Shown here piece after piece: positions 10,032-20,667 of a stretch of DNA of 64,000 nt. A model generated the notes under the pieces. It saw nothing but the letters and a program-made list of their open reading frames with translations, was not told the DNA's origin and did not search any database. This DNA is from Acidobacteriota bacterium (GTDB lineage: Bacteria; Acidobacteriota; Terriglobia; Terriglobales; Acidobacteriaceae): the NCBI GenBank assembly GCA_021805025.1, contig JAJZGF010000007.1:1-64000 (forward strand), given 5' to 3'. The translations under genes were made by a program, and so were the position numbers. Position 1 is the stretch's first letter. Each line of letters starts with the position of its first letter.

Positions 10032-10175
10032 TGCGAAGAGTGTACAACGGAGCGGCGTGAACGGGGATGGCGCGGCAGTGATGCAGTTTCCGGATTGCGA
10101 CAATCAGACCGGAACTCCTTAGCGAACGTGGAAAGGAATGTACTATGGCGCTAGTGGAATGCGGGGAGGGACTTT

Positions 10176-10589
10176 GTGCGTACTATGTTTGTGACTGCTG
10201 TGCTGTGTTGCCCAGTGATGGCGGTGGCGCAGATTGCTCCATCGTCAGGTTTGGTCTGCACAGTAAGCGTGCGGGGACCAATGGCCTGCATTGGACCACC
10301 TCTCATTCCGAAGGTTCCCAACAACAAGGCTGCAGAGACAGATCTCGCTAGGCTCGTCCTTACGGAGTTTAGGCTGGAGGCAGGAGCAGCGAGGAGCATT
10401 CGGAGTACCCTTTCTGATTACCTGATTGAAGGCATCAACGGAGGAACCCTGGTGAACGAGAAGACACCCTTCCGGTATGTATCCCTGGGTAAGGGTTCTG
10501 TGACTCTCCTGCCGAGAGGGAAGCCATTTCGATTGCGAAATAAGAGCTCAGTCACGGTTGAGTTTCGCGTGATTGAAATTCTACGGTGA
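10176..10589 (+). CDS. Secreted hypothetical protein
   Basis: 137 aa, N-terminal signal-like MRTMFVTAVLCCPVMAVAQ, no strong overlapping ORF. Confidence 0.5.
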   Translation: MRTMFVTAVLCCPVMAVAQIAPSSGLVCTVSVRGPMACIGPPLIPKVPNNKAAETDLARLVLTEFRLEAGAARSIRSTLSDYLIEGINGGTLVNEKTPFRYVSLGKGSVTLLPRGKPFRLRNKSSVTVEFRVIEILR

Positions 10590-10716
10590 AGACAACTTGC
10601 ACCAAAGCAATGGCGTCGCGAAACCCTATCGACAGTTGCGGCGATTTACTCCAAACCAGAAGCTACGCCACTCCCGACGGCGCGCGCACACGCGAACCCG
10701 AGAAGAGGATGTCAGC

Positions 10717-11433
<717 letters not shown>

Positions 11434-11547
11434 GCCAATCACGAGGGTACATCATCCCGCGTGGAGACTGCCAGCGCGGGTTTGGGATCGCGGCGCGATT
11501 TTCCTGCATGGAGAGAGGGCTACCAGAACCGCGGCGCAGAGGTTGCT

Positions 11548-11582
11548 CCATCCTTTCCGCAGAGCATCCGCGGAAAGGATGG
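11548..11582 (-). terminator. Perfect 13-bp hairpin downstream of the DUF1501 gene
   Basis: ccatcctttccgc (11548-11560) pairs exactly with gcggaaaggatgg (11570-11582), 9-nt loop; lies after the stop at 11606 on the minus strand. No strong T-tract. Confidence 0.6.
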
Positions 11583-11605
11583 AATTTCCTGCGCTGCCGT
11601 GAGGC

Positions 11606-12850
11606 CTACGTCAGGCGCAGGAACCGGTTGGGAGTGACCTCGGCGCCGGGGAAGACCAGGCCGAGATTGGTTGCCCCGAGGTTGTTGCTTACGACCTCGC
11701 CAAGAACCTGACGGTAGTCGGTGGTGAGAGCGAGGTCGCGGCCCTGGTTGAGTTGGTGATTTTCGAGGCCGGGCCAGCGGCCGTAGACTTTGCCGCCTTT
11801 GATCTGGCCGCCGAGTACAAACATCACGTTTGCATGTCCGTGGTCCGTGCCTCCGGTGCCGTTTTCGTGTGCGGTGCGCCCGAACTCGGACATGGTGACG
11901 AGGGTGATGTTCTCGGCGTCGTCGCCCATGTCGCGCCAGAAGGCAGCGATGGAGGCGGAAAAATCGTGGAGGCGGTTGGAGAGTTGACCGGTGATGCCGC
12001 CCTGATTCTGGTGCGTGTCCCAGCCGGTGACGTCGGTGAAGGCGGCTTCAACCCCGAGGTCGGCCTTGAGGAGCTGAGCGATCTGACGCATGTTATTGCC
12101 GAATTCAGACTTGGGATACTCGACGCCGGGAGCGGGCGCGTATTGTGCGGGATTGGCGGCGCGGAGCATCTGGACGGCGTCAAATGTCTCTTCGCCGGCG
12201 GCGTGGAAGATGCGGTCGCCGCTGCCGGCATACATGGCTTCAAATGCGCTGGCTGCGGGTGAAGGCGCAGGTCCGCGGGCGCCGACGGTGAAATTGTTGA
12301 CGTTGTTGAGGGCAATCGCGGGAACTTTACCGGCCAGGGTGAGCGGGACGTCGGCCCCGAGGGCAACGGCGCGAAATTGCGAATGGTCGCAGTGACAGCG
12401 CAGGTTTTCAGCCTGCAAGGCGCGGTTGAGCCATCCGTCCTGGGTGCTTTTCACACCGGGCGTACCAGACTCCATGTAGTCCTGGGCGTCGAAGTGGGAG
12501 CGGGTCATGTCGGGCGAGCCGACGGCGTGAACCATGGCGAGATGGCCCTGGTCATAAAGCGGCTTGAAGGCGGCGAGCGACGGATGCAGGCCGAAGAATC
12601 CGTCGAGGTCGAGCACCTGGTTTTGCGGAATGGCGATGCTGGGGCGCATCGAGTAGTAGTTCTTCTCGCGCCAGGGCACGACGATGTTGAGGCCGTCGGC
12701 GGCGCCGCGCTGGAAGATGACGATGAGACGGCGCTTGGGTGTAACGGCGGTCTGGCCCAGGACAGAGCGAACCAGGAAGCTGGGGATGGCAGTTGTGCCG
12801 GCGAGAGCAAAGGCTCCGTTGCGAAGGAAAAATCGGCGGGATGTCGACAT
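11606..12850 (-). CDS. DUF1501 domain-containing protein
   Basis: Tat-like N-terminus STSRRFFLRNGAFALAGT; QRGAADGLNIVVPW; GWDTHQNQ; MSEFGRTAHENGTGGTDHGHANVMFVLGG. Confidence 0.9.
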   Translation of the reverse strand: MSTSRRFFLRNGAFALAGTTAIPSFLVRSVLGQTAVTPKRRLIVIFQRGAADGLNIVVPWREKNYYSMRPSIAIPQNQVLDLDGFFGLHPSLAAFKPLYDQGHLAMVHAVGSPDMTRSHFDAQDYMESGTPGVKSTQDGWLNRALQAENLRCHCDHSQFRAVALGADVPLTLAGKVPAIALNNVNNFTVGARGPAPSPAASAFEAMYAGSGDRIFHAAGEETFDAVQMLRAANPAQYAPAPGVEYPKSEFGNNMRQIAQLLKADLGVEAAFTDVTGWDTHQNQGGITGQLSNRLHDFSASIAAFWRDMGDDAENITLVTMSEFGRTAHENGTGGTDHGHANVMFVLGGQIKGGKVYGRWPGLENHQLNQGRDLALTTDYRQVLGEVVSNNLGATNLGLVFPGAEVTPNRFLRLT

Positions 12851-12864
12851 GGCGAGTCACCTCA

Positions 12865-15003
12865 CTAGCGGCGCTGGAAGTCGGGCGATCCAAGTAGAAG
12901 CCCGGCAAGCAATTGATCCTGTCGCTGCAGGGCATTGGCTGCACGGGCGTTGTCTGCGGAGGTTGCAGAAATGGGATGTGGCGAGGCGCTCTGCTGTTGA
13001 AACTGCTGGAGCAGAGCCGTACGAGTGGAGACGCTGAGACCACCAGGAATGAGCATGGACTCGAGGCGTGCTTCCTCACTGGCGATGGGTTCGTTGGACT
13101 GGGCGTGGACGGATGGGGGCGCTTCGTCCTGGGGTTGAGGTGCCCAGTCTGCGTAGATGCCGGGCAGATGGTTGGCGGCGAGTGCCAGGGCGAAGTTCAT
13201 GCGATCGACCAAAGAGCCCGTGCTGACCCAGTCGGAGGACTTCCAACTGTAGCCGGTGGGCGGGATGCAGCCGTAGAGCGGCATGCCCATCTGGCGGAGG
13301 GCATTGGCCACCGGGCGCAGGTTATCAACACCGGCGTCGCTGGCGCGCACGGTAGAGACGACGTACTCAATGGGTGTTTTGACCTTGGCGCGATAGACGC
13401 TGGTGGACCAGAACTCAGGGGAATGAAAGAGGGTCCTGAGTACCTGCGCTATATCTCCGCCGCTGGCCATGTAGGCTTTGGCCATGCGGTCCACGAGCGA
13501 CTGCGGGGGGTCATCCGCAACGAAGCGCACCGCCATCTCGTGGCAGAGAAACTGCGCCGTGGCCGGGCGGGCGGCGAGGAAATGCAGGAGTTCGCGGCCT
13601 TCAAGCTCGCCCTGGTCCTTGAACTTCCGGCCCATGACTTTTTTTGTGCCGGGCTCGTGACGATTGGGGTTGAACTGGAAGCTGCCGCCGCGGACGGGCC
13701 GGTCCACCGTCCATCCGGTGAGGATGCGGGCCACCTGGGTCACGTCAGCTTGGGTGTAGCCACCATTCACGCCGAGAGTATGGAGCTCCATCAGCTCGCG
13801 GGCGTAATTCTCGTTCAGGCCCTCGGGGGCCCTGCGCTGGTTTCCGGGGTTGCGCCGGGCGGCTCGTTCGGCTCGCTGCGCGGCCAGCGAATCGGGACCT
13901 ATGCTGGTGGCGTTGTCGAGATAGATCAGCATCGCGGGGCTGTGAGCTGTCGCTTCCAACAGATCTTCAAACTTTCCCATGGCCAGGGGGCGGATCGTGT
14001 CGCGCTCGTAGCTGACCAGGTAATAGGGCATCTGCTCGTTTTTGCGCAGATAGACATTGAAGTGATTGAACCAGAAGTCTGTCATCACCTCCTGCAATTG
14101 GGCGGTGGAGTAAATATCGCGAGTGAGGCGCTGGGCCATGAGCTCTTCGACGACGGTGCGCTCGGGGCCCTCCAGTGCGGCAACCGACTCCTTCTGCTCG
14201 GGTGTGAAGTCCGCGACGAGGGCTTTACGCTGCTGAGGCCGCAGGGCCTGGATGAAGCGGTCGAAGTCAGGCTGCGTCATATTCGCGAGTTTGGCGATGC
14301 GGTTCTGAGGGCTGAGGCCGACAAGAGACTGGAGCAGCGAGGCATCCGCAGGCAGTGGTGCGGGCGCAGCTTGTGGTGCCGCGCCAGGCATCTGGTCCTG
14401 CCCGGAGCGCGGTGCAGGTTCTTGGGCCATGGGGGTTGGATTTTCAGCCCGTTCGGTCGTGGCTTCCATGCCCATGGCGTTGGTGCCAGCGCTGGTTGCC
14501 GCCGCCGCAGGCTGCTGGGGCGGGTTGGCGCTGCCGGGGTTCTGCTGTTGCTGCTGCTCGCGCCGGGCTTGGATGCGCTCCATTTGATTGGTGTAAATGG
14601 CGTAGGGCAGGTCGGCCTGCGGAGCGTCGAGCTTGCGGTTCGTCATCTGGCGAAGCAGTGCATTGCTGGGGAGGCGGTAGAGAAGGTCCTCGGTGCTCAA
14701 TTGCATGGCAGGGAATTGGGCGAGACGCGCGTTGAGGTCTGAGAGGTCGAGGCTGGCGGGATGTAACTGCGATTCAAACCAGGCATCGAGGCCGATGGAG
14801 CGGACTGCTTCCAGGTCGCCAGGGCGCGGGCCGAAGGTGAAACGGTTGAGGGCATGAAGGATGCGGGCATCGCCCTGCAACTGGGCGGACTGGTAGGTTG
14901 ATCGGGACGGTGCGGCGCCGGGGGTTGCGGCGGGTCCGAGCGTGGCGGGGCAGAGCAGGCTGAGGGACAAAAGAGCCGCAACGGGGCCACGCAGGCAATT
15001 CAT
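12865..15003 (-). CDS. DUF1800 domain-containing protein
   Basis: HALNRFTFGPRPGDLEAVRSIGLDAWFESQL; LMELHTLGVNGGYTQADVTQVARILTGWTV; likely start MNCLRGPVAALLSLSLLCPATLG (signal peptide). Confidence 0.9.
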   Translation of the reverse strand: MNCLRGPVAALLSLSLLCPATLGPAATPGAAPSRSTYQSAQLQGDARILHALNRFTFGPRPGDLEAVRSIGLDAWFESQLHPASLDLSDLNARLAQFPAMQLSTEDLLYRLPSNALLRQMTNRKLDAPQADLPYAIYTNQMERIQARREQQQQQNPGSANPPQQPAAAATSAGTNAMGMEATTERAENPTPMAQEPAPRSGQDQMPGAAPQAAPAPLPADASLLQSLVGLSPQNRIAKLANMTQPDFDRFIQALRPQQRKALVADFTPEQKESVAALEGPERTVVEELMAQRLTRDIYSTAQLQEVMTDFWFNHFNVYLRKNEQMPYYLVSYERDTIRPLAMGKFEDLLEATAHSPAMLIYLDNATSIGPDSLAAQRAERAARRNPGNQRRAPEGLNENYARELMELHTLGVNGGYTQADVTQVARILTGWTVDRPVRGGSFQFNPNRHEPGTKKVMGRKFKDQGELEGRELLHFLAARPATAQFLCHEMAVRFVADDPPQSLVDRMAKAYMASGGDIAQVLRTLFHSPEFWSTSVYRAKVKTPIEYVVSTVRASDAGVDNLRPVANALRQMGMPLYGCIPPTGYSWKSSDWVSTGSLVDRMNFALALAANHLPGIYADWAPQPQDEAPPSVHAQSNEPIASEEARLESMLIPGGLSVSTRTALLQQFQQQSASPHPISATSADNARAANALQRQDQLLAGLLLGSPDFQRR

Positions 15004-15097
15004 CGGTCGCTCTCCTGGACGAAGGGAATGCCGTGCGGGAAGCTGTGGGCACTCTAGGGGGACAGACGCCAATTGAGGAGGAAAGTTGTGGTGGTGT

Positions 15098-15334
15098 TCA
15101 GCAGCCTTTTTTGCAGCGGGCCATAATGGCCGCGTGGAGGCGCTCTCGCAGGCTGGCGGGCAGCTCGTAAATTTCGTGGGAGCGATAGATTTCAATGGTT
15201 TTGCGCGTGGTGTTGAGGGTGACCTCGCAGTGCTCGCAGCCTTTCAGATGCTGCTGCAGCTCGGCACGCGTGTCGGGGTTGACCGAGTCATCAATGAGGT
15301 CGTCAAGGAGGGCCAGGAACTCAGTACAGGTCAT
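15098..15334 (-). CDS. Zinc-binding anti-sigma factor (ZAS), soluble
   Basis: HLKGCEHC (HxxxCxxC), no TM segment; ATGA overlap with the upstream sigma factor stop. Confidence 0.8.
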   Translation of the reverse strand: MTCTEFLALLDDLIDDSVNPDTRAELQQHLKGCEHCEVTLNTTRKTIEIYRSHEIYELPASLRERLHAAIMARCKKGC

Positions 15335-15963
15335 TTCTTAGCCCCTCTTTTCCTGCGGAAGTAGCGGCTGAGGCGCTCGCGTAGTTGAAGCCGGGCGCGC
15401 AGCAGGCGGGACTTGACGGCCGGAACGCTGAGGCCGAGGGTCTCCGCAGTCTCCTCAGTGGACAGACCGTCCACGTCGCGCAGGACGAAGACGATGCGAA
15501 AGCCGGGCGGCAGGCCTTGGATGGTCTTGCGCAGGATTTCTCCGAGTTCTGACTGGGTGTAGTTCTGCTCGGGGTCAGGAGCCCAGTCCGCCAGGTCGCG
15601 GGGAACGCTGCCTTCCTCGGTTTCGACATCCTCGTCGATGGAGACCATCTTGCCGGTGCGCCGTTTGCGCAGCCGCATAAGACTTTCATTGACCGCAATT
15701 CGAACCAACCATGTGTAGAACTTGGAATTGCCCTGGAACTGATCGAGCTTCTCGTAAGCCTTGAGAAACGCGTCTTGCATGACGTCTTCTGCGTCTTCGC
15801 GGTTCTGGGTGATGTGTTGCGCGATGCGAAAGACCTGACGCTCATATTTGCGGACCAGCGTATCGTAGGCCGAGACGTCTCCGGCGCGCACTCTTTCGAT
15901 CAGAGCTACGTCGGGGTGCTGCTCGTTTTCGCCTGCTAACGATTGGATGGTTGCCATGGGCAT
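15331..15963 (-). CDS. ECF RNA polymerase sigma factor
   Basis: Region 2 YERQVFRIAQHITQNREDAEDVMQDAFLKAYEKLDQF; region 4 RIVFVLRDVDGLSTEETAETLGLSVPAVKSRLLRARLQLRE. Confidence 0.93.
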   Translation of the reverse strand: MPMATIQSLAGENEQHPDVALIERVRAGDVSAYDTLVRKYERQVFRIAQHITQNREDAEDVMQDAFLKAYEKLDQFQGNSKFYTWLVRIAVNESLMRLRKRRTGKMVSIDEDVETEEGSVPRDLADWAPDPEQNYTQSELGEILRKTIQGLPPGFRIVFVLRDVDGLSTEETAETLGLSVPAVKSRLLRARLQLRERLSRYFRRKRGAKK

Positions 15964-16171
15964 TGGTTGCGAGAAATCCTCAGGGACACCAAAAGGGTCT
16001 CACGCGGTGTTGGTCTTTCTAGAGTGTATCGGAGGGTGGGGCGGGGCACCAAACCTGAATTGCTCACTTTGGGACCGGGCGAGAGTCTTTCCCGGCAGGA
16101 GGTAACTTGATTGCGGTAACCCAACAGGTTCCTGTGCTCCACGGCGGAAGGGTAGCGTTTAGAGTGAGACT

Positions 16172-18523
16172 ATGAAGGCAGCCAATACTGTGCTCCCCGC
16201 GCCGATGGGCATGCGCATTCTGACCTGGCTACTGGCCGGACTGATGACTTTGATGCCGGTTGCCGGGCAGACTGCGGGGGACAGTACCGCGTCAACGACA
16301 CACTCGCCCGCGGCCCAGGCAGGGACAAAAAAACATCAGGCGGTTTCCACCAGCAAGGCCAAGACGCGTCACCGCAGGCACCATCCGCCTACGGCGCGAA
16401 CGAGGCGTATTCGGCAGGCATTTGTGGTTTCCGCGCAGTTGCAGCCCATGGCGCAACAACTGGCGACCCTGCGCACGCCGGAGGCCTATGCCGGTGTGGC
16501 GGCTTATGCGCGCAGCCACTCAGGGGAGGCTGCGGCCGCAGCCTACCTCGCGCTGGGCCACGCATACCTGCTGGACAAGCGCTACCCGGATGCAGCGGCA
16601 AACCTGAAAAAGGCGCAACAGGCCGGGGATATCCTGGCCGACTACGCGGACTTCCTCGGGGCACAGGCTGAGCAGGGCGCCGGGGATGATGCGGCTGCTG
16701 AGGCTTTGCTCCGTGGATTTGCCCAGCGCTATCCGGATAGCATTTTTGTAGCACAGGCTCCGGAGATGGAAGCGACTGTTCTGCTGGCCATGAATGACGC
16801 CGCGGGTGCACGGCGCGTACTTGCAGCTTCGGCGGGCGGTCCAGCGGCTGAGCGGCGGGGCTACCAACTTGCGCAGGGTGAGGTGGCAGAAGCTCTGGGG
16901 CAGAATGCAGACGCGGTCAGAATCTACAAGGAAGTGCTGGTGGGCCATCCCTTGAGCGCAGAAGCGGAGGTGGCCAGGGCCAGGCTGACGGCCCAGGGCG
17001 CGGAGACCACGCTGACCGTCGCAGAGCTACGTAGCCTGGGCGATGCCTACTACCGCGCGCATCGCTATAACCTTGCCAGCGAGCAGTTTCACGCTTTGGC
17101 ACGCAAGGCTGAATTGCCACAGGCGACGCGCGACGGATTCGAGATTGCGGCCGCGGCCTGCGACCTGAAATTGAAGCGCCTGACGACGGCCCAGGCCGAG
17201 GCGCTGCCAGATTCGCAGGACGAGAATGGTGCGCGACGGCTGTACCTGCTGATGGAGCTGGCGCGCGACCGGGACGATGAGGAACTGCAGCAGTCAATTG
17301 TCTCCACCATGAAAACGCGATTTCCCCAGAGTGACTGGCTGGCCGAGGCGCTGTTTTCAAGCGGCAACATGTATATGCTGCGCCGCGACTACCCGAAAGC
17401 CGTTGACTATTATGGCTATCTTGCCGCGCATTTCCCTGACTGCAGGAACGCTGCCGCGGCACACTGGCGCGCAGGCTGGCTGAGCTACCGGCAGGGACTT
17501 TATTCGGATGCGGCGCGGCTGTTCGATGAACAGATCCAACGCTATCCAGGTGCGACCGAGACAGTGGCAGCGCTCTACTGGCGAGCGCGCCTTTATGAAA
17601 CGCAAGACCACAACCCTGCGCGCGCTGCCGCTAATTATCGTGCGATCCTACGCGCCTATCAACATTACTTTTATGCGCAGACTGCGCGTGATCGGCTCGC
17701 GGCTCTGGGCAAAGTTGTGCCGGTTGCGGAGCCGACGCTGGATCGCTTCAAGGCTCCTGAAGTGCCGGTTCTGGAGGACAGTTTTCCGGACGACAATGAG
17801 CATCTGGCCAAGGCAAAGTTGTTGGGCAATGCGGGTCTGGACGATTACGTCCCTCAGGAAATAGCCGCGGATCCGGACTCAGCGTCGTGGAGCGCGCTGG
17901 CGGAGGCGCAGATCTACGCATCGTACGGCGAGAGCTTTCGCGCTATGCGTGCGTTGAAGCGCGCCCTGCCGTATGCGGCCGCGGCGCCGATCCAGTCGAT
18001 TCCGCTGGCCTACTGGCAGATACTTTTCCCCGAGCCTTACTGGGAGACGATCAAGGCGGAGTCGGCGAAGAACAATCTTGACCCTTACCTGGTGGCATCG
18101 CTCATTCGCCAGGAGTCGGAATTCAACCCTTCGGTGATCTCATACGCCAATGCCTACGGACTGATGCAGCTGTTGCCCTCTGTGGGCCGGGCCATGGCAC
18201 GTGAGGAAGGCTTGAGCCGGTTTGCAACCTATCAGTTGCTTAATCCTCAGATCAACATCCGGCTTGGCACGCGCTATCTGCGTGAGATGCTGGATCGGTT
18301 TGGCGGCGTGAAGGAGTATGCGCTCGCTGCCTACAATGCGGGAGACAATCGCGTGGCGGACTGGCAGGCCGCCGGACCTTATTCAGGGATGGACGAATTT
18401 GTTGAGTCGATCCCGTTTACGCAAACCCGGGAGTACGTGGAGGCGATTCTGCGCAACATGGAGACGTACAAAGCGATCGACGCCGTCGACGCCGCCAGGA
18501 GCAAGGCAGAGGGCGGAGCATAG
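16172..18523 (+). CDS. Soluble lytic murein transglycosylase (SLT domain with TPR-like N-terminus)
   Basis: SLIRQESEFNPSVISYANAYGLMQLLPSVG...AAYNAGDNRVADWQ; repeated helical TPR-like region. Confidence 0.92.
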   Translation: MKAANTVLPAPMGMRILTWLLAGLMTLMPVAGQTAGDSTASTTHSPAAQAGTKKHQAVSTSKAKTRHRRHHPPTARTRRIRQAFVVSAQLQPMAQQLATLRTPEAYAGVAAYARSHSGEAAAAAYLALGHAYLLDKRYPDAAANLKKAQQAGDILADYADFLGAQAEQGAGDDAAAEALLRGFAQRYPDSIFVAQAPEMEATVLLAMNDAAGARRVLAASAGGPAAERRGYQLAQGEVAEALGQNADAVRIYKEVLVGHPLSAEAEVARARLTAQGAETTLTVAELRSLGDAYYRAHRYNLASEQFHALARKAELPQATRDGFEIAAAACDLKLKRLTTAQAEALPDSQDENGARRLYLLMELARDRDDEELQQSIVSTMKTRFPQSDWLAEALFSSGNMYMLRRDYPKAVDYYGYLAAHFPDCRNAAAAHWRAGWLSYRQGLYSDAARLFDEQIQRYPGATETVAALYWRARLYETQDHNPARAAANYRAILRAYQHYFYAQTARDRLAALGKVVPVAEPTLDRFKAPEVPVLEDSFPDDNEHLAKAKLLGNAGLDDYVPQEIAADPDSASWSALAEAQIYASYGESFRAMRALKRALPYAAAAPIQSIPLAYWQILFPEPYWETIKAESAKNNLDPYLVASLIRQESEFNPSVISYANAYGLMQLLPSVGRAMAREEGLSRFATYQLLNPQINIRLGTRYLREMLDRFGGVKEYALAAYNAGDNRVADWQAAGPYSGMDEFVESIPFTQTREYVEAILRNMETYKAIDAVDAARSKAEGGA

Positions 18524-18729
18524 CGGTTTTCGTTCATGGAAGAGGGAATCCCGCTCGATACTCCCAGGGTGCTGATTCCGATTGACGCCCGGGATAACGC
18601 GCGGCGAGACTTCAAGATAATCGGCGATATAACAGGCGCCGAACGATCTTCGCAGCCTGCTGTTGTTGCACAACGGAAAGGCGTGAGTCAGCATGCGCCG
18701 GTCCGTCATCTCACCCCACGGAGGGCAGG

Positions 18730-18993
18730 ATGTCAGCCGACTTGCAGTTTCTGGAAGAATGGATCCCCGAAAAAATGGACCCCGGGACGGTGTTTGTCCT
18801 GGAGAACCAGGCCAAGTTGGGCAAGGCCGAAAACCCTTATGTGGCCGTGATGTCGTGCCCGCGTTGCGGGACCATGGGGCTGATCACGCGCAGGCAGCTT
18901 TGCGCAGGCGAGACCATGATTTGCGGCGGCGACGTCTGCTCGGCTGAGTACCGGCTTGAGGACGAAGCGATTCTCTATCGCCCTCCGCAGTAG
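18730..18993 (+). CDS. Small zinc-ribbon-like hypothetical protein
   Basis: CPRCGTMGLITRRQLCAGETMICGGDVCSAEYRL; ggagg upstream of ATG. Confidence 0.6.
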   Translation: MSADLQFLEEWIPEKMDPGTVFVLENQAKLGKAENPYVAVMSCPRCGTMGLITRRQLCAGETMICGGDVCSAEYRLEDEAILYRPPQ

Positions 18994-19008
18994 AGCAGTG
19001 CTGCCGGA

Positions 19009-20652
19009 TCAGGCGCTCAGAGATTCCGGCTGGCCGTCGCGAAGCCTTGCGATGAGCAGCGGGTTGCTGTCCTGTAACTCGGGCGGGAGCAGCGCCTGGG
19101 GCGAATTCTGAAAACAGACGGGTCGCGCAAATCGATAAATGGACAAACTGCCTACCGAGGTAAAGCGAGAGTCCGAAGTAGAGGGATAAGGCCCGCCATG
19201 CACGATGGCATGACCTACGTCCACGCCTGTGGGGACGCCGTTGAAGATCAGGCGCCCTGCTTTCTGCTCGAGGATCTGAATCAGATCGCGATGCGCCTCA
19301 AAATCCGCGTCCGTTCCGAAAACCGAGGCCGTGAGGTGACCGGTGAGGGATCTGGCGGCCTGTAGAAATTCGTCGCTGCTGCTGCACTGAACCAACATGG
19401 TGTCCGGGCCGAAGATTTCATCGGCCATGGCGGGCGAGGCGAGAAAACTATCAGCGTCTACCTGGAAGAGCTTTGCGCTGGCAGCGCAGCGCAAAGGAGT
19501 CTCGTCCACGGGAGCGGCTGCCGCGAGCGCAGCCTCCGCGGTGCGAGCTTTCGTGGCGCGATTGTACTCCCCCGCGATTCCCGGCGTGAGCAGCGTGAAG
19601 GTCGTTGCTTTGCTGACGAGCTGCTGCAACTCTTCGGAAAAGGCCTGCCCTTGCGGCATATCCGGCAAAAGGATAATGCCCGGTTTTGTGCACTGCTGAC
19701 CAGCGCCGAGGGTGAATGAATTAAAAAGGATGTCTGCGAGTTCCTTTGCGCGCGACTTGAGCGCGCCGGGCAGAATGAAGACTGGATTCCCACTGGACAT
19801 CTCTGTAAAGCAGGGGATGGGATTGGGCCGCGCGGCTGCGAGATCCATGAGTGCGCGCCCGCCCCGCAGCGAGCCCGTGAAGGCTACGGCACAGATGAGC
19901 GGGTGTTTGACGAGGGCAGCGCCGACCTCTACGCCCGCGTCAAAGAGCATGGTGAAGACGCCTGGGTGGAGGCCTTCGGCGGCCACAGCGCCGGCAAGGA
20001 TCTGTGCGGCCAGTTCGCCGGTGCCGGGATGTGCTGGATGAGCCTTGACGACGACCGGGCAGCCTGCGGCGAGGGCGGACGCGGTGTCGCCGCCGGCGAC
20101 GGAAAAGGCTAAGGGAAAGTTACTTGCTCCAAAGACGGCTACTGGGCCGAGCGGTCTCAGCATGGAGCGGATATCCGGGCGGGGAATGGGTTGGCGATCG
20201 GGGAGCGCGGGGTCGATGCGGGCCTGCACCCAGGAGCCTTCTTCCACGACGGAAGCGAAGAGCCTTAGCTGATTTGCAGTGCGCGTGACCTCGCCCAGCA
20301 GGCGCGGAATGGGCAAAGCTGTCTCAAGATGAGCGCGGTCGGCCAGCTCCTGCTGATGGGTGACAAATCCGTCTGCGGCGCGACGCAGGAATGCCGAGCG
20401 GACTTTGCCGCTGGCACGCGAATAGGTTGCAAAGGCTTCAAATGCGAGATGCGCCGCTGCTTCTAACTCGGCAGGTGAGGCTGTGTGATAGAGGGGCGGC
20501 AATGGATCGCCTGTTTGTGGATTGACAGCCTGGAATCCCGCACCCTGGTGCGTGCCGCGCTGGTTGCCGAGAAAGGATTGTCCGCTGAGTTCCATTTTGA
20601 TTTGGACTTTTGCCGCAGTCTGTGCGGATTGGCTTCGGGCTCTGTGAGCCAT
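19009..20652 (-). CDS. Aldehyde dehydrogenase, alpha-ketoglutaric semialdehyde dehydrogenase type
   Basis: VFGASNFPLAFSVAGGDTASALAAGCPVVVKAHPAHPGT; catalytic FTEMSSGNP and GAGQQCTKPG. True start may be MELSGQSFLG, further downstream. Confidence 0.85.
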   Translation of the reverse strand: MAHRARSQSAQTAAKVQIKMELSGQSFLGNQRGTHQGAGFQAVNPQTGDPLPPLYHTASPAELEAAAHLAFEAFATYSRASGKVRSAFLRRAADGFVTHQQELADRAHLETALPIPRLLGEVTRTANQLRLFASVVEEGSWVQARIDPALPDRQPIPRPDIRSMLRPLGPVAVFGASNFPLAFSVAGGDTASALAAGCPVVVKAHPAHPGTGELAAQILAGAVAAEGLHPGVFTMLFDAGVEVGAALVKHPLICAVAFTGSLRGGRALMDLAAARPNPIPCFTEMSSGNPVFILPGALKSRAKELADILFNSFTLGAGQQCTKPGIILLPDMPQGQAFSEELQQLVSKATTFTLLTPGIAGEYNRATKARTAEAALAAAAPVDETPLRCAASAKLFQVDADSFLASPAMADEIFGPDTMLVQCSSSDEFLQAARSLTGHLTASVFGTDADFEAHRDLIQILEQKAGRLIFNGVPTGVDVGHAIVHGGPYPSTSDSRFTSVGSLSIYRFARPVCFQNSPQALLPPELQDSNPLLIARLRDGQPESLSA

Positions 20653-20667
20653 GAGTTGGATGCGGAG

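Noticed and set aside
8937-10154. 405-aa plus-strand ORF
   Set aside because: Antisense to the M19 dipeptidase with intact zinc motifs; Val/Gly/Asp-biased composition typical of shadow ORFs.
12913-14742. 609-aa plus-strand ORF
   Set aside because: Exactly antisense to the DUF1800 gene, which has clear family motifs; long antisense ORFs are expected from high-GC codon bias.
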